Positions 33,001-42,648 are shown, counted from the stretch's first letter. The stretch: 64,000 nucleotides of DNA from Chrysogorgia sp. JL179-B06 (GCA_035772405.1 JAYKKM010000081.1:186001-250000), one strand, 5' to 3'. The notes: generated by a model not told the origin, from the letters alone. A program made the numbers and translations.

Positions 33001-36000
33001 TTATTTTATAAATCACATTTCTCATGTGCAATGCGGGAAAATTGTTCAAGCAAGAACAATGCTAATGGCTAAAATCGCGTCATTTACCTTCAGCCAAATA
33101 TAATCTTCTGTTTTGGTAATAACATCTGAGAGAGTTTCTTCTGCATCCAATATGTGCCCAAGAACGGCGTAAACTGCCCTGAAATAAACAAAATAATGAC
33201 ATTGGGAATAAAGGTTTTACAAACACAAAATAAACTGGATATATAGAGTTGCATGTTCTCCAAATGATGATAAATGTAGTGTGTTGCTAGCTGCCTCCAC
33301 AGGCATCTCTGTGGCTTCTTAGTTGTGTGGGTAATGTTTTTCCGCTTTCAATAGCTTCCAAAATAAAACAAGAATCTCCAAATTGTGCAATGTAAGGACC
33401 TTTTGAAGGGATCATGGCCATTTTTCACAGATCGTCGATATTGAAGTCGCAGCTCTTCCTCTAAACTTGGGTGAAGTCTAAAAAAACATGATGGGAAAAT
33501 GATTGATAAACTAAATGTTTCCATCGAGCAGTGAAGGATAGACACCTCTCTAAGATTGACACCCCTCTAAGATGGACATGACCCCTCTAAGATGGACACC
33601 TCTCTAGACAGACACCTCTCTAAAACAGAAACCTCTCTAGACAGACACCTCTCTTAGACAGACACCCCTCCACGACAGACAGCTCTCTAAGATAGACACC
33701 TCTCTTGGACAGACACCTCTCTAAGATAGACACCTCTCTTGGACAGACACCTCTCTTGGACAGACACCTCTCTTGGACAGACACCTCTCTAAAACAGACA
33801 CCTCTCTAAGACAGACACCTCTCTAAGACAGACACCTCTCTAAGATAGACACCTCTCTAAGACAGACACCTCTCTAGACAGACACCTCTCTAGACAGACA
33901 CCTCTCCTAGACAGACACCTCTCTAACACAAACACCTCTCTAACACAAACACATCTCTAACACAAACACCTCTCTAACACAAACACCTCTCTAACACAGA
34001 CACCTCTCTAACACAGACACCTCTCCTAGACAGACAGACACCACTAAAAGTCATTCATGTGCAGCAATAGAACAAACCTTTTGTCTTCACTTCGTGAATA
34101 ATCTTCCAAATACTCCTGTAATTTACTGGTATGATGCCTGAAAAGCAATTAAACTATAAAAACCAAGAACATAAAGCTTGGCTTTCATCACACTCACAAC
34201 CTCATAACTTTCAAATACATGTTAAAAATATGGTGGCTTGAGAGAACAAGGTAAAAACCTACGGTGACATGTGTGCGACTTGCATGGCAGCATTCAGGTC
34301 TCCACATCTTATGCAATAATACACAAATGGCCATAGAGGGACACCTTCAACATCACCATCCTAAAAAACACCAAAGGCAAATTATCTCAATACTTGGCTA
34401 AAAACCCCTAGGGCATAAACATATAACTAAAATAAATCAATTTACAAGGAGTACAACTGTCCCGTACAGGTTGATATGTTATGTAATCAAAGATTTGAAG
34501 CTTGGCATGGTGGTTCTTGTTATAAGTAGGTATGCATAATTAATTAATTAATTATAATTAATTATAATTAATTATAATCAATTATAATTCATTATAATCA
34601 ATTATAATTAATTAATAATTAATTAATAATTATTATTAATTAATTATTATTATTAATTAATAATTATAATTAATAATAATTATAATCAATTATAATTAAT
34701 TATAATTAATTAATTAGTTACACCATAATATACTGTATGTACAGAATCATACATAATCAGTATCTTACAGTATCATCAGTATCATACAGTATATACAGTG
34801 TCATGGTCTAACTGAAATTAATTATATGTACTAAGTATGTACTTACAAGTGTCTAATTGCAATGGACTACAATAGCACGAATAGAAACTCAGACAGTGAC
34901 CAGATGTTACTAATTTATCCCATACTTATGGTGCAATGAACCCAACAAAGTTCCAGGAATGACCCCTGCATGTGGAGCCAATGGCCCAACAACCCCACTT
35001 TGGAACCCCTTGGTAATACACATGTACAGTAGTGTAGTTGACAGTACCTCTAGCTCGTCTGCAATCCCAACCAATGGTCTAATCTTGAGGAAACTTTTGA
35101 CAAGGAAGAACACACCAGGTACACCTCCTAACTGGGCTTGTTGAAGATTACTATACACAGTTTTCTCAATGAACTTTTGATATCTATGTCAAACATACAA
35201 AGTTTTAACTTTGCTAACAAATAACTACCAAGATTGTACTAAGGGTTGAAAGAAGGGGTCAGATATAAGTACACTAAGTGGAAGGACACAAGTTCACTAG
35301 TTCACTCCTGTATTTTTAACTACTAGTTAGAAAGTGACTTTAGTACAACATCACCTTGTCTCCAGAAACGTTCTGCCTTGGTGGATAACAAACACCTCAC
35401 ATTCTGGAGAAAGCCTAATGAAAGAAAAAGCAAAACATGAAATGGTTGTGAAAAGGGGAAATAAGAGAACTTAATAATGAAGCAGCTGTTACACTTAATA
35501 AAAGTAATTTCCAAATACAAACACAATATTGCACCTGGTTGCTTCCGGTGAGGCTGATAACCGGTGTGATGGAAGATCAGTCATTTGATCAACAAGAGTC
35601 CAACAATCTTTGATGTGCTGAAAAAGTTTTAAGAATTTTAATATGAATGTTCAAGCAATAGTACTGTACATACATTTTAAATACTACTGTATATATCGAC
35701 AGTATCAGCCTACGCTTGCTGCCTACCTGATCGTTGAATTTGTTGGCTGTATTATGAAAACCTACAACCAGATCAAAATCCATGCCCTGAATCGTAGCTT
35801 CATTATACAAGTAAATCTACATAAAATACAGAAAAATAACTATTAACACACCATAATCACAGCAAACCCGATATGGGCAGCTTTTGTAAAAAGATAAAGA
35901 CTAGACAAGATAGGTCTTTTAATACCGGTAGTACTGTATATTCATGAAAGTACAGAACATATATGCATATTAAAACTGAACATCTACATGTACATAAATG

Positions 36001-39000
36001 CTTCATTTTCTAACCTGTCTGGCATATGCCATCTCAGTAGAATCCAACGCACTTCGTTGGGACATGTTGATGTAACCTGATGTAGTGTCCTAACAAAAAA
36101 CATTACAAGTATATTACCTCAAGCCAGCCATACTTACTTTACTTTGATTTCACACTAGGGATGGCTCATCCCTATTTCCTATTATCGGCTCGATAATAGG
36201 AAATTAATCGGTAGAAGCCGATAATCGGCAACATTCAGGCTGATCGGTTGTTGGCCAATCACGTCAACATATATCGGCATATATCGGCGGTCCCGATAAA
36301 TATCATTCTCGCTTTTCTACTTGTGATATTTCCTTTTGTTTGTCAAGAAAAACGCCAACTTGTTTATAACACAGATACTCTTCCACAATGAAACTGTCAA
36401 ATTTAATATCTTCTGGAACTAGAACGTTGCAAGTCTATTTTCATTCTGGAAAATTTAGAATATTGTTTGTTTTTCTTTCTAAATTTACGCGATTGTAGTT
36501 GAACGCATTTTAAAAGCCAGAGACATGTGAACGAATGTAGTCTCAAGTAGTCACCCCAGCAGTGACACACCCACCCTTCGAACCGACGCAAACATGAAGC
36601 CTAAAAGTTAACATCACATTTGCATCGGTGACGGTGTTAGTCTGCTTGCGGTTGGTAATGCGTACCATGGCTTGTTCAATGCGAAGTGAAGTTTGGCCCC
36701 AAATTCAACTGTTAATAATTTCTGGTGACCAATATCGGTTACCACCGATAAATCGGCCGAGCAGCTCGTAAATCGTATCGGAACTTATCGGATCGGTAAA
36801 TTGGATTTTTCTCGATCGGCTCATCCCTATTTCACACCACAACAAACCACAATTTAAGTTCCTAACTTTAAGTATAGCTTTTAACTGGGATGCCATTTTA
36901 TTCTCATTTAAGATCATGCTGATAGCAAAGTCTTACAATGACATCAGCAGTGAAATCAATTGAATCTTGGTCAGATCCTAACAAAGAATTTAGAATCTTT
37001 AGTTTTTGTTGTTCCCATTCATTTTCCATACACTTCCAGTGATTTCTCTCAGCTTCATCAAAGGTCTAAAAAATAATGAACATTTATAATAAATAATTAC
37101 ATATAAAATAGAAAATATATATTGAAAAAATATAAAAAAATTAATATAATAAAAAATTATAAAAAATAATAATTTCCCACCAGAGATTGGTATTGTAAAA
37201 TGAAATATCAACATATTTTACAAACTAGACAACACACCACTACATAATTATATAAATATCACATAGTTTCTTTGTTTTTCTCTATAATCAAATGGCTTAT
37301 TTCTGCTCCCCTCAATTTTTGGTTGAGTACTTAGTAATAGTACCATATGATTTATTTAGAGTTGATCATGCAGAATAAGGTTACCCTATTTATCCAAGCT
37401 AGAGTCTCGTGTATTAATGCTCGACTATTCAAGTTTATCACTCTAAGGTGAATGGAAAACTTAACCCAATTGATAAGGATTCCAAGGGCCAACGATTTAA
37501 GGTTGTTTTCCATGAAGACCTGAAAGTCTTACCATTTGCTGGTGTTGTTGCAAAGGCAGCACTTTCTCCTCAATTATTAAGTCCCTGAGTGGTGATCTGA
37601 TATCTATTCAGGTTTCTATCTTGCCCATTTCCCCTAAAACTACAGTAGCACAACTACAATATAAAGGGTAAGTCCCAATTCCCTCCTTCTCTCCTAATAA
37701 CTCATACTCACATTCTTTTTAGCTTCTTCAATTGCAGCAAGAATTGCATTTTCTCTTTCATTCCTCAAAAATCCCTATTTTAAAACGATTTGAAACAAAT
37801 TGAGGATTCCATTGTAACATTATGCAAAATAAATTGCAGTATAAAGGCCACATAATTTTTTTTGTGTAGCCTTTAATTATACTGCATTTTATTTTATAAC
37901 AAAATACAAAAATATGTCTATGTGGGAAATGCAGTTGGGTGGTGATGAGAATCAACAAATTTTTATGTCATGTGGCCTACGGTAGAAAATTAGTGAACAC
38001 AATTAGTGAACACTTCAATGTTTGAACAAAGGTACTTTGGAATAAGTTTTTAGGTAGTTTGTTAGTTTTACCTGAATATCAGTGTCCCGTATTGGTTCCA
38101 GTGGTTCAAATGACTTGGCTGTACTTAGATTATCTAGCTTTTCTGAAAGTCTTGGCAGATCAAACCCTTTTGATCCCAAAAGAATCGATCTACAAAACAA
38201 TTAACAAGTTCAACAATTCATAGACAAGTAGTGGTAGCCTAGTGGTGACTCTGTGGTATTAATATTGTTGAACCCTATACATGTACAGTACATGTATTGT
38301 AACCAAGGTCACAAGAAGATAAAAGAAGATAAAAGAAGATAAAAGAAGATAAAAGAAGATAAAAGAAGATAAAAGAAGATAAAAGAAGATTAAAGAAGAT
38401 AAAAGAAGATAAAAGAAGATTAAAGAAGATAAAAGAAGATTAAAGAAGATTAAAGAAGATTAAAGAAGATTAAAGAAGATTAAAGAAGATAAAAGAAGAT
38501 AAAAGAAGATAAAAGAAGATAAAAGAAGATTAAAGAAGATTAAAGAAGATAAAAGAAGATAAAAGAAGATAAAAGAAGATTAAAGAAGATAAAAGAAGAT
38601 AAAAGAAGATAAAAGAAGATAAAAGAAGATAAAAGAAGATTAAAGAAGATTAAAGAAGATTAAAGAAGATAAAAGAAGATTAAAGAAGATTAAAGAAGAT
38701 TAAAGAAGATTAAAGAAGATAAAAGAAGATTAAAGAAGATAAAAGAAGATTAAAGAAGATTAAAGAAGATAAAAGAAGATAAAAGAAGATTAAAGAAGAT
38801 AAAAGAAGATTAAAGAAGATAAAAGAAGATTAAAGAAGATAAAAGAAGATTAAAGAAGATTAAAGAAGATAAAAGAAGATAAAAGAAGATAAAAGAAGAT
38901 TAAAGAAGATTAAAGAAGATAAAAGAAGATAAAAGAAGATAAAAGAAGATAAAAGAAGATAAAAGAAGATTAAAGAAGATTAAAGAAGATAAAGAAGATA

Positions 39001-42000
39001 AAAGAAGATTAAAGAAGATTAAAGAAGATAAAAGAAGATTAAAGAAGATTAAAGAAGATTAAAGAAGATAAAAGAAGATAAAAGAAGATTAAAGAAGATT
39101 AAAGAAGATTAAAGAAGATTAAAGAAGACTAAAGAAGATTAAAGAAGATAAAAGAAGATAAAAGAAGATTAAAGAAGATTAAAGAAGATAAAAGAAGATA
39201 AAAGAAGATAAAAGAAGATAAAAGAAGATTAAAGAAGATTAAAGAAGATAAAAGAAGATAAAAGAAGATTAAAGAAGATAAAAGAAGATTAAAGAAGATA
39301 AAAGAAGATTAAAGATAAAAGAAGATTAAAGAAGATAAAAGAAGATTAAAGAAGATTAAAGAAGATTAAAGAAGATTAAAGAAGATTAAAGAAGATAAAA
39401 GAAGATAAAAGAAGATAAAAGAAGATAAAAGAAGATAAAAGAAGATAAAAGAAGATTAAAGAAGATAAAAGAAGATAAAAGAAGATAAAAGAAGATAAAA
39501 GAAGATAAAAGAAGATAAAAGAAGATTAAAGAAGATAAAAGAAGATTAAAGAAGATAAAAGAAGATTAAAGAAGATAAAAGAAGATTAAAGAAGATAAAA
39601 GAAGATTAAAGAAGATTAAAGAAGATAAAAGAAGATTAAAGAAGATAAAAGAAGATAAAAGAAGATAAAAGAAGATAAAAGAAGATTAAAGAAGATTAAA
39701 GAAGAAAAAAGAAGATTAAAGAAGATAAAAGAAGATTAAAGAAGACAAAAGAAGATAAAAGAAGATTAAAGAAGATAAAAGAAGATTAAAGAAGATAAAA
39801 GAAGATAAAAGAAGATAAAGAAGATTAAAGAAGATAAAAGAAGATAAAAGAAGATTAAAGAAGATAAAAGAAGATAAAAGAAGATAAAAGAAGATAAAAG
39901 AAGATTAAAGAAGATAAAAGAAGATTAAAGAAGATAAAAGAAGATAAAAGAAGATAAAAGAAGATAAAAGAAGATAAAAGAAGATAAAAGAAGATTAAAG
40001 AAGATAAAAGAAGATAAAAGAAGATTAAAGAAGATAAAAGATGATAAAAGAAGATTAAAGAAGATTAAAGAAGATTAAAGAAGATAAAAGAAGATTAAAG
40101 AAGATAAAAGAAGATAAAAGAAGATAAAAGAAGATAAAAGAAGATTAAAGAAGATTAAAGAAGATTAAAGAAGATAAAAGAAGATTAAAGAAGATAAAAG
40201 AAGATAAAAGAAGATAAAAGAAGATAAAAGAAGATTAAAGAAGATAAAAGAAGATAAAAGAAGATAAAAGAAGATTAAAGAAGATTAAAGAAGATTAAAG
40301 AAGATAAAAGAAGATAAAAGAAGATAAAAGAAGATTAAAGAAGATAAAAGAAGATTAAAGAAGATAAAAGAAGATAAAAGAAGATTAAAGAAGATTAAAG
40401 AAGATTAAAGAAGATTAAAGAAGATTAAAGAAGATAAAAGAAGATAAAAGAAGATTAAAGAAGATTAAAGAAGATTAAAGAAGATTAAAGAAGATTAAAG
40501 AAGATAAAAGAAGATTAAAGAAGATAAAAGAAGATAAAAGAAGATAAAAGAAGATAAAAGAAGATAAAAGAAGATAAAAGAAGATAAAAGAAGATTAAAG
40601 AAGATTAAAGAAGATAAAAGAAGATAAAAGAAGATAAAAGAAGATAAAAGAAGATAAAAGAAGATAAAAGAAGATAAAAGATGATAAAAGAAGATTAAAG
40701 AAGATTAAAGAAGATAAAAGAAGATAAAAGAAGTTTAAAGAAGATTAAAGAAGATTAAAGAAGATTAAAGAAGATAAAAGAAGATAAAAGAAGATAAAAG
40801 AAGATTAAAGAAGATAAAAGAAGATTAAAGAAGATAAAAGAAGATTAAAGAAGATAAAAGAAGATAAAAGAAGATAAAAGAAGATAAAAGAAGATAAAAG
40901 AAGATTAAAGAAGATTAAAGAAGATTAAAGAAGATTAAAGAAGATAAAAGAAGATTAAAGAAGATTAAAGAAGATTAAAGAAGATAAAAGAAGATAAAAG
41001 AAGATAAAAGAAGATAAAAGAAGATAAAAGAAGATTAAAGAAGATTAAAGAAGATTAAAGAAGATAAAAGAAGATAAAAGCAGACAAAAGAAGATAAAAA
41101 GATTACAACGACGATTAGACGACGACAACGACGATTAGACGATGATGATGATGAAGAAGATGATGAAGATGCTGATGAAGATGCTGATGAAGATGATGAT
41201 AAAGATGATGATGATGATAAAGATGATGATGCCTTGATAGTCTAATAGTAATCATATGGTAGTCTAATGGTAACATGGTGACCAAGTGGTCACCTTATGA
41301 TAGTTCAGTGGTAATCTTATGGTAGTCCAATGATCACCTAATGGTATTATAACCCTACAATAATCTAGTATTAACTTTATGATATCATAAAGCCATTTAT
41401 ATAGCAAGCCATTGATAGTTCAGATACTTTAGTCAATTTATCCTGGGCATTCTATGACCCCCTCCCACAAGCAATCGTCTTCTGGATGATCTTTTTATTA
41501 GTATTATAAGACCATTTGTGGGGGGGTTAGAAAACCCATAGGCGGGGGATTAGAAAACCCATTAGGCGGGGGGTTAGGATCTAAGTTTTTTGTGGGTTAG
41601 CAGTTCTATGATGTATTTAATCATACAGGCATATCCGATTGTATGATAGCAGTACAATCTCTCATTTCGTGACTTTCGTCCCACCTCTTGCGGATACTAA
41701 AAAAGATCGTCCAGAAGACGATTGCTTGCGGGAGTGGGTCACAGAATGCCTGGATACTACCACCAATGCAGCCATGTGATAACACAGTGGTAGCCTTGAA
41801 ACAGCTGCATGGAAGTCTTGTCATAACCAAGTAGTAACATGTTGCAACTCAGGGGGGGGGGGGTCAAATGAGCAAGGTCATGACTAGGATTAGTTCATAT
41901 TATACCATGTTTGGGGAAAACATTGATATTACAGCCATGCATGGGTACATTTTTTATATCTTAAAAGTTAAAATATCCAATATAAATGCCGGTTTTAAAT

Positions 42001-42260
42001 AATACAAGAAATAAATGATAAACACGTGCGACTTCAGCTTATTATTATAACACATTGACACATCAAAAAGACAAAAACACTTACGCTCGCACGTCAGCAT
42101 CTTCTCCAACACCTCCTGCAGTCTTTTTCCATAGTCTGTCTCCTGCTTCTGCAAGCTGATGAAGATTTCGTTCAATTCTAGGAAGTTCTCCTCCACTCTC
42201 TATATCGGCTGTTAGTTGTTCAGCCTGTTGAAGCAGGTCGCCAAATCCAGTTCCAGACAT
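18048..42260 (-). CDS. NUP93: Nucleoporin NUP93, complete, 27 exons
   Basis: NUP93 is a scaffold nucleoporin of the inner ring; it anchors the NUP62 complex through an N-terminal helix and has a long alpha-solenoid. Exons in coding order: 42085-42260, 38072-38189, 37712-37774, 36937-37065, 36015-36089, 35727-35816, 35535-35617, 35355-35414, 35048-35183, 34263-34360, 34078-34137, 33400-33477, 33088-33178, 32484-32577, 31685-31761, 31323-31437, 29981-30104, 28784-28856, 28489-28533, 27629-27745, 27033-27077, 25966-26039, 25303-25420, 25137-25220, 24579-24649, 19761-19812, 18048-18167. All introns are GT-AG, all phases agree, and the total is 2466 nt: 821 residues plus stop, against 819 in human. 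Landmarks: [12 protein letters not shown] (N-terminus), [52 protein letters not shown] and the C-terminal [10 protein letters not shown]. No break is seen despite heavy transposon load in introns. Confidence 0.97.
18168..18720. other. NUP93 intron 26, 3' part
   Basis: Includes a short C-run near 18394-18408 and the string CCTCGTACCCAGGG at about 18416, which is the end motif of the MITE at 3396-3880; a second end was not found. Confidence 0.4.
18721..19460. repeat. Tandem duplication, 220-bp unit, with a further diverged copy
   Basis: The block starting CACATTTTAAGTAGACGAAA at 18721 recurs at 18941 (220-bp period) with few differences, through CTGTCTTCATGATTGATCTC. The following stretch (CTTGGAGAGAATCTTTGC..., about 19162-19262) is repeated, more diverged, at about 19360-19460. 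It lies in NUP93 intron 26. Confidence 0.8.
19588..19668 (-). repeat. tRNA-like sequence, probably a SINE head
   Basis: The minus strand reads GGTAGCTCAATGGTTAGAGC (a good D-arm and A box) and GTGTTCGATTCCCGC (B box and T-arm). The anticodon stem is mismatched and the acceptor stem does not pair, so a functional tRNA is unlikely. It lies in NUP93 intron 26. Confidence 0.55.
20157..23884 (-). mobile_element. CR1/L2-type LINE with (TTA)n tail
   Basis: The element carries one long open frame (20363-23884), a short 3' UTR and a (TTA)n tail at 20157-20175 on the plus-strand left side. Its 5' edge coincides almost exactly with the ORF start, so a 5' UTR is missing or very short. It lies within the RTE-like LINE and within NUP93 intron 25, in the same orientation as NUP93. 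I could not resolve a clear target-site duplication; TTCACTAT is doubled just outside the 5' end. Confidence 0.85.
20363..23884 (-). CDS. LINE polyprotein: 2A-like motif, APE endonuclease, reverse transcriptase
   Basis: 1173 residues without interruption. An N-terminal region of about 105 residues ends in DVQRNPGP (107-114), which resembles the 2A ribosome-skipping motif D(V/I)ExNPGP with Gln in place of Glu. Residues 230-445 are an apurinic-type endonuclease with WNAH (N236), TETW (E263), IYRPP, NGDFN (374-377) and SDH (438-440). The reverse transcriptase spans about 715-960: [30 protein letters not shown] (D810), [12 protein letters not shown] and YADD (894-897). The C-terminal region includes [17 protein letters not shown] and [13 protein letters not shown]. 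All catalytic residues I can identify are present, so the copy may be young or active. A separate gag-like ORF1 is not seen. Known family: CR1/L2 superclade. Confidence 0.92.
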   Translation of the reverse strand: MVVHGESWVRTFVRILALISIFEPYTNSKIHFGLDKPSCFKGNLQSWLSRSDFGRIYYVTLTIQFNRINAQSDKNITSPVFKTTKHGLISLASPGKLSWIDITIYMDVQRNPGPVSKENCIQADKPSLCNTKSIAIIKYSRIEFLNLRPNAFLSPELLSNLKANDIYHNYKLHSSFILSRPRPIPVIVSTQKSRRHNMAYKHHAGRLTEHRNIQNLIPVKCIASKPRSNIKFGTWNAHAMNKKSGSICDLIISKHLDVLTITETWLTGNSDHNNTIAEILNTLKDFEFHNVPRLNRTGGGVGVLLRKGFTIQRKNCIPFTSMEYLDLDISYGTSMIRLVTIYRPPRSKKTTFLNDFSTLLETLILAPGYLLINGDFNYHMDKQADASANAFKDLLESAGLKQHVTAPTHRSGHTLDLIIDRQEDSILSSFSTITDLPSDHYVVLCSVALAKPTASKSQYKQRRLKDIDMDAFKADITNSPLLGEHSDLDPNKLADLYNSVLRKTIDKHAPEISRSITLRPHAPWFTSELRDLKREKRRCERIYRATGLEIHKQIYRDQCRQYTALLDQCKTRYYKSKIENADQCQLFRLIDGMFKVKQVPLLPSHTSVQELTEKFSTHFTDKIANLRQNMPICQAPSPSKATISPNICSFAEFNEVTTKTIREMIERSPSKSCSSDPIPTRTLKSCLEELVPIITSLINSSLQNGVFPDTFKEGRLLPKIKNNSLDKEVFSNFRPITNLTFVSKILERTAAYQSSHHLITNGLYPKLQAAYQKFHSTETALVRVYNDILRAIDEKKEVILVLLDLSAAFDTIDHDILISRLRTQFGFTGTVLKWYESYVRGRSQKVVIGPTESKPFPLFSGVAQGSVLGPLLFILYFAPLEDVIISHCLDCMIYADDSQLYITVNPDNRHSAIVNLEQCIVDIQAFFLDNKLSCNPTKTEIVHFYSRFSSNTSIAGINISQCLIPISKEARNLGVIFDKHLTMSSHVNGICRSASLALRNIGRVRKYLDQSSTERLVHAFITSKLDYCNSLLYGLPEKEIGKLQRLQNSAARLVIKSKIRDHITPTLRNLHWLPVKHRIIFKVLLTAFKILNGCAPSYLINLLEPYVPSRSLRSSTQSLLVVPKSYTTTYGDRAFSIAVPKLWNSLPESIRSTSCINSFKSMIKTYLFNDAFL
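24343..24500. repeat. Dispersed repeat shared with 37447-37600
   Basis: The stretch from GGTGAATGG through GAAGACCTGAAAGTCTTACC to CCCTGAGTGGTGGTCCG matches 37447-37600 with moderate divergence. Both copies are plus-oriented and lie in NUP93 introns. Confidence 0.65.
24730..25107. mobile_element. MITE with CAGGGAC ends, TATAA flanks and a long G-run
   Basis: The left end is CAGGGACCGCGGAGCAA and the right end TTGCTCCGCAGTCCCTG, inverted repeats with one mismatch. TATAA flanks both sides (24725-24729, 25108-25112). Inside, near 25046-25071, is a run of more than 20 G followed by CTAAAGCCCCCCAGCCCCCC, able to form a hairpin or G-quadruplex. It ends 30 bp from NUP93 exon 24. Confidence 0.65.
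25559..25806. repeat. Minisatellite, 10-bp unit GCGTACCTTC/A
   Basis: About 24 units of GCGTACCTTA, GCCTACCTTA, TAGCGTACCTTA and GCGTACCTTC, with variants clustered in blocks. It lies in NUP93 intron 22. Confidence 0.95.
26331..26400. repeat. Degenerate interstitial telomere-like repeat
   Basis: Contains several copies of CCCTAA/CCTTAA/CCATAA in phase, resembling the metazoan telomere repeat TTAGGG on the minus strand. It is degenerate and short, in NUP93 intron 21. Confidence 0.6.
26437..26625 (-). repeat. Dispersed repeat F, minus-oriented copy
   Basis: Inverted copy of 15479-15665, including the palindromic core around TAGGTACGATTAGTAACTAA. Lies in NUP93 intron 21. Confidence 0.7.
26797..26914. 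repeat. Imperfect hairpin repeat G
   Basis: ATAGCATGGCATTACGGTTG at left pairs with CAACCTCAATGCCATGCTAT at right, with further pairing inward (GATTAGTGATTAAATGTCC). A diverged half-copy occurs near 51820-51890. Confidence 0.65.
27288..27625. repeat. Minisatellite abutting a NUP93 splice donor
   Basis: Eleven or so units of about 30 bp, CGGCGACAAAAATGTCCCGC plus AGAAAAATGCA. It ends directly at the donor side of NUP93 exon 20 (27629-27745). Open frames in several phases on both strands ([11 protein letters not shown] repeats) are artefacts of the unit length. Confidence 0.9.
28084..28381. mobile_element. Short inverted-repeat element
   Basis: CATAGTCAATCGAGATATGG near 28084 and its reverse complement near 28362-28381 form inverted repeats of about 32 bp. 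The interior matches a dispersed repeat seen near 16270-16360. It lies in NUP93 intron 19, between exons 20 and 19. The adjoining 27770-28083 is unassigned. Confidence 0.6.
28605..28760. repeat. Dispersed repeat shared with 30815-31100
   Basis: The text ATTTATTCGATTTCACTTCTGAAAAC and the following TTTGGAATTACCGAGTCTAA recurs with changes at 30815-30960 and 30985-31100. Confidence 0.6.
29026..29100 (+). repeat. tRNA-like sequence (SINE-like)
   Basis: GGCGAGGTAGCTCAACTGGT plus AGAGC forms a good D-arm and A box; AGTTCAAATTT is a degraded B box. Anticodon and T stems pair poorly. It probably derives from a SINE or dead tRNA. Lies in NUP93 intron 17. Confidence 0.45.
29132..29461. repeat. Two partial copies of fold-back element A
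   Basis: 29132-29270 and 29361-29461 each start near TTAAAGTG(G/T)CTATCT(T/C)ACGTT and cover the left arm through GTCAGCCGAAAATTTCAT. The first also has a collapsed right arm. Lies in NUP93 intron 17. Confidence 0.7.
29477..29949. mobile_element. Fold-back element family D, complete
   Basis: A 473-bp near-palindrome from TTAAAGTACATTGGCATC to GCCAATGTACTTTAA. Arms carry TCTAATATGAAAGAACTCG and GAGATGGTCTCTGACGTCAG with reverse complements. Second copy at 47154-47597. TTAA ends. It finishes 32 bp from NUP93 exon 17. Confidence 0.8.
30105..31322. other. NUP93 intron 16
   Basis: Contains a tandem pair of the repeat noted at 28605 (30815-30960 and 30985-31100, period about 170 bp). The region 30130-30720 shows only short inverted strings (GCAAATAC with GTATTTGC) and no supportable exon. 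Confidence 0.45.
31923..32395. mobile_element. Fold-back element family B, related to A
   Basis: Near-palindrome of about 470 bp with ends CCTATCCAGGGTTTGGGGAT and its complement before CACTTTAA. The motif GGGGATTTTACATAT and GAAAATTTCATCTTCATG are shared with family A, but the interior differs (AGGAAATGATGTCAAAGCAG). It lies in NUP93 intron 14. Confidence 0.75.
32719..32867. mobile_element. Small MITE with GTGTTTGGATAC inverted ends
   Basis: CCTAATGGTTTCCGTGTTTGG at left and CCAAACACGGAAAAACCATT at right are inverted. The interior is only about 80 bp. A partial relative, CCGTGTTTGGATGCTTGATG, lies at 32935. NUP93 intron 13. Confidence 0.65.
33536..34050. repeat. Minisatellite, unit AGACACCTCTCTA
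   Basis: Roughly 35 units of 13-16 bp, AGACACCTCTCTAAGACAG and shorter variants, filling nearly all of NUP93 intron 11. Confidence 0.95.
34521..34720. repeat. A+T-only simple repeat
   Basis: Mixed ATTATAATTA and TTAATTAATA units with an occasional C, in NUP93 intron 9. Confidence 0.9.
36156..36829. mobile_element. hAT-like non-autonomous element with 8-bp target duplication
   Basis: A 674-bp element starting TAGGGATGGCTCATCCC and ending CTCGATCGGCTCATCCCTA. Perfect 8-bp direct repeats TTTCACAC flank it (36148-36155 and 36830-36837). The arms are rich in ATCGGC strings. It lies in NUP93 intron 4. No transposase frame. Confidence 0.85.
37447..37600. repeat. Dispersed repeat shared with 24343-24500
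   Basis: See the matching segment; GAAGACCTGAAAGTCTTACC is identical in both. NUP93 intron 3. Confidence 0.65.
38311..41098. repeat. 2.8-kb satellite of 10-bp units AAAGAAGATW
   Basis: About 278 units of AAAGAAGAT followed by A or T. Nearly all variation is at that single tenth position; rare others are single-base slips near 38995 and 39313 and changes such as GACT, GAAA and GTTT. It sits in NUP93 intron 1 and is purine-rich on the plus strand, pyrimidine-rich in the NUP93 pre-mRNA. Confidence 0.97.
41100..41222. repeat. GAT/GAC-rich simple repeat
   Basis: ACGACGATTAG units followed by GATGATGAAGATG units, continuing from the 10-bp satellite. NUP93 intron 1. Confidence 0.85.
41446..41752. 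mobile_element. MITE with ~50-bp inverted ends
   Basis: CCTGGGCATTCTATGACCCC plus CAATCGTCTTCTGGATGATC at left are inverted at 41690-41752 with a few changes. The centre has three GGCGGGGGGTTAG-type strings. NUP93 intron 1. Confidence 0.65.
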
Positions 42261-42648
42261 TTTGATGGGAGTTTCTCGCCAAGAACAATGATATCCAATT
42301 AGAATAGTTAAAAATTTTCAACGCTGCCTGTTTATGGGTCCCAAAACACAGGTTTTCCAAGGAAAAAACCTAACGAAAGCGATGGCACGTTTTGATGTCA
42401 AAAACGCCCGCCATCTTTTACTTACGAGCCCGTGAACTTCAGTGGACCTTTTTCATGTAATAAGAAAAATATTGTGTATTCAAAATGGTGGACGAAGTCA
42501 TGTTTATGTTTTTAACAATTTATCCTTGCTTTGACGAGCTTGCTTACCACCTTAAGAACTTAGTGTCAAACAATATATGAATGTTAGTTAAAACCGTAGG
42601 AAAACGCATACGATGAGACGAATGCTATACTTTGATTGTCAATAAGAA
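42261..42648. promoter_or_regulatory. Bidirectional NUP93/USB1 promoter
   Basis: Only 388 bp separate the two start codons, which point away from each other, so both promoters and 5' UTRs must lie here unless upstream untranslated exons exist. At 42408-42418 the minus strand reads AAAGATGGCGGG, close to the YY1 motif AANATGGCGG found at start sites of housekeeping genes. No TATA box is evident. Confidence 0.6.
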
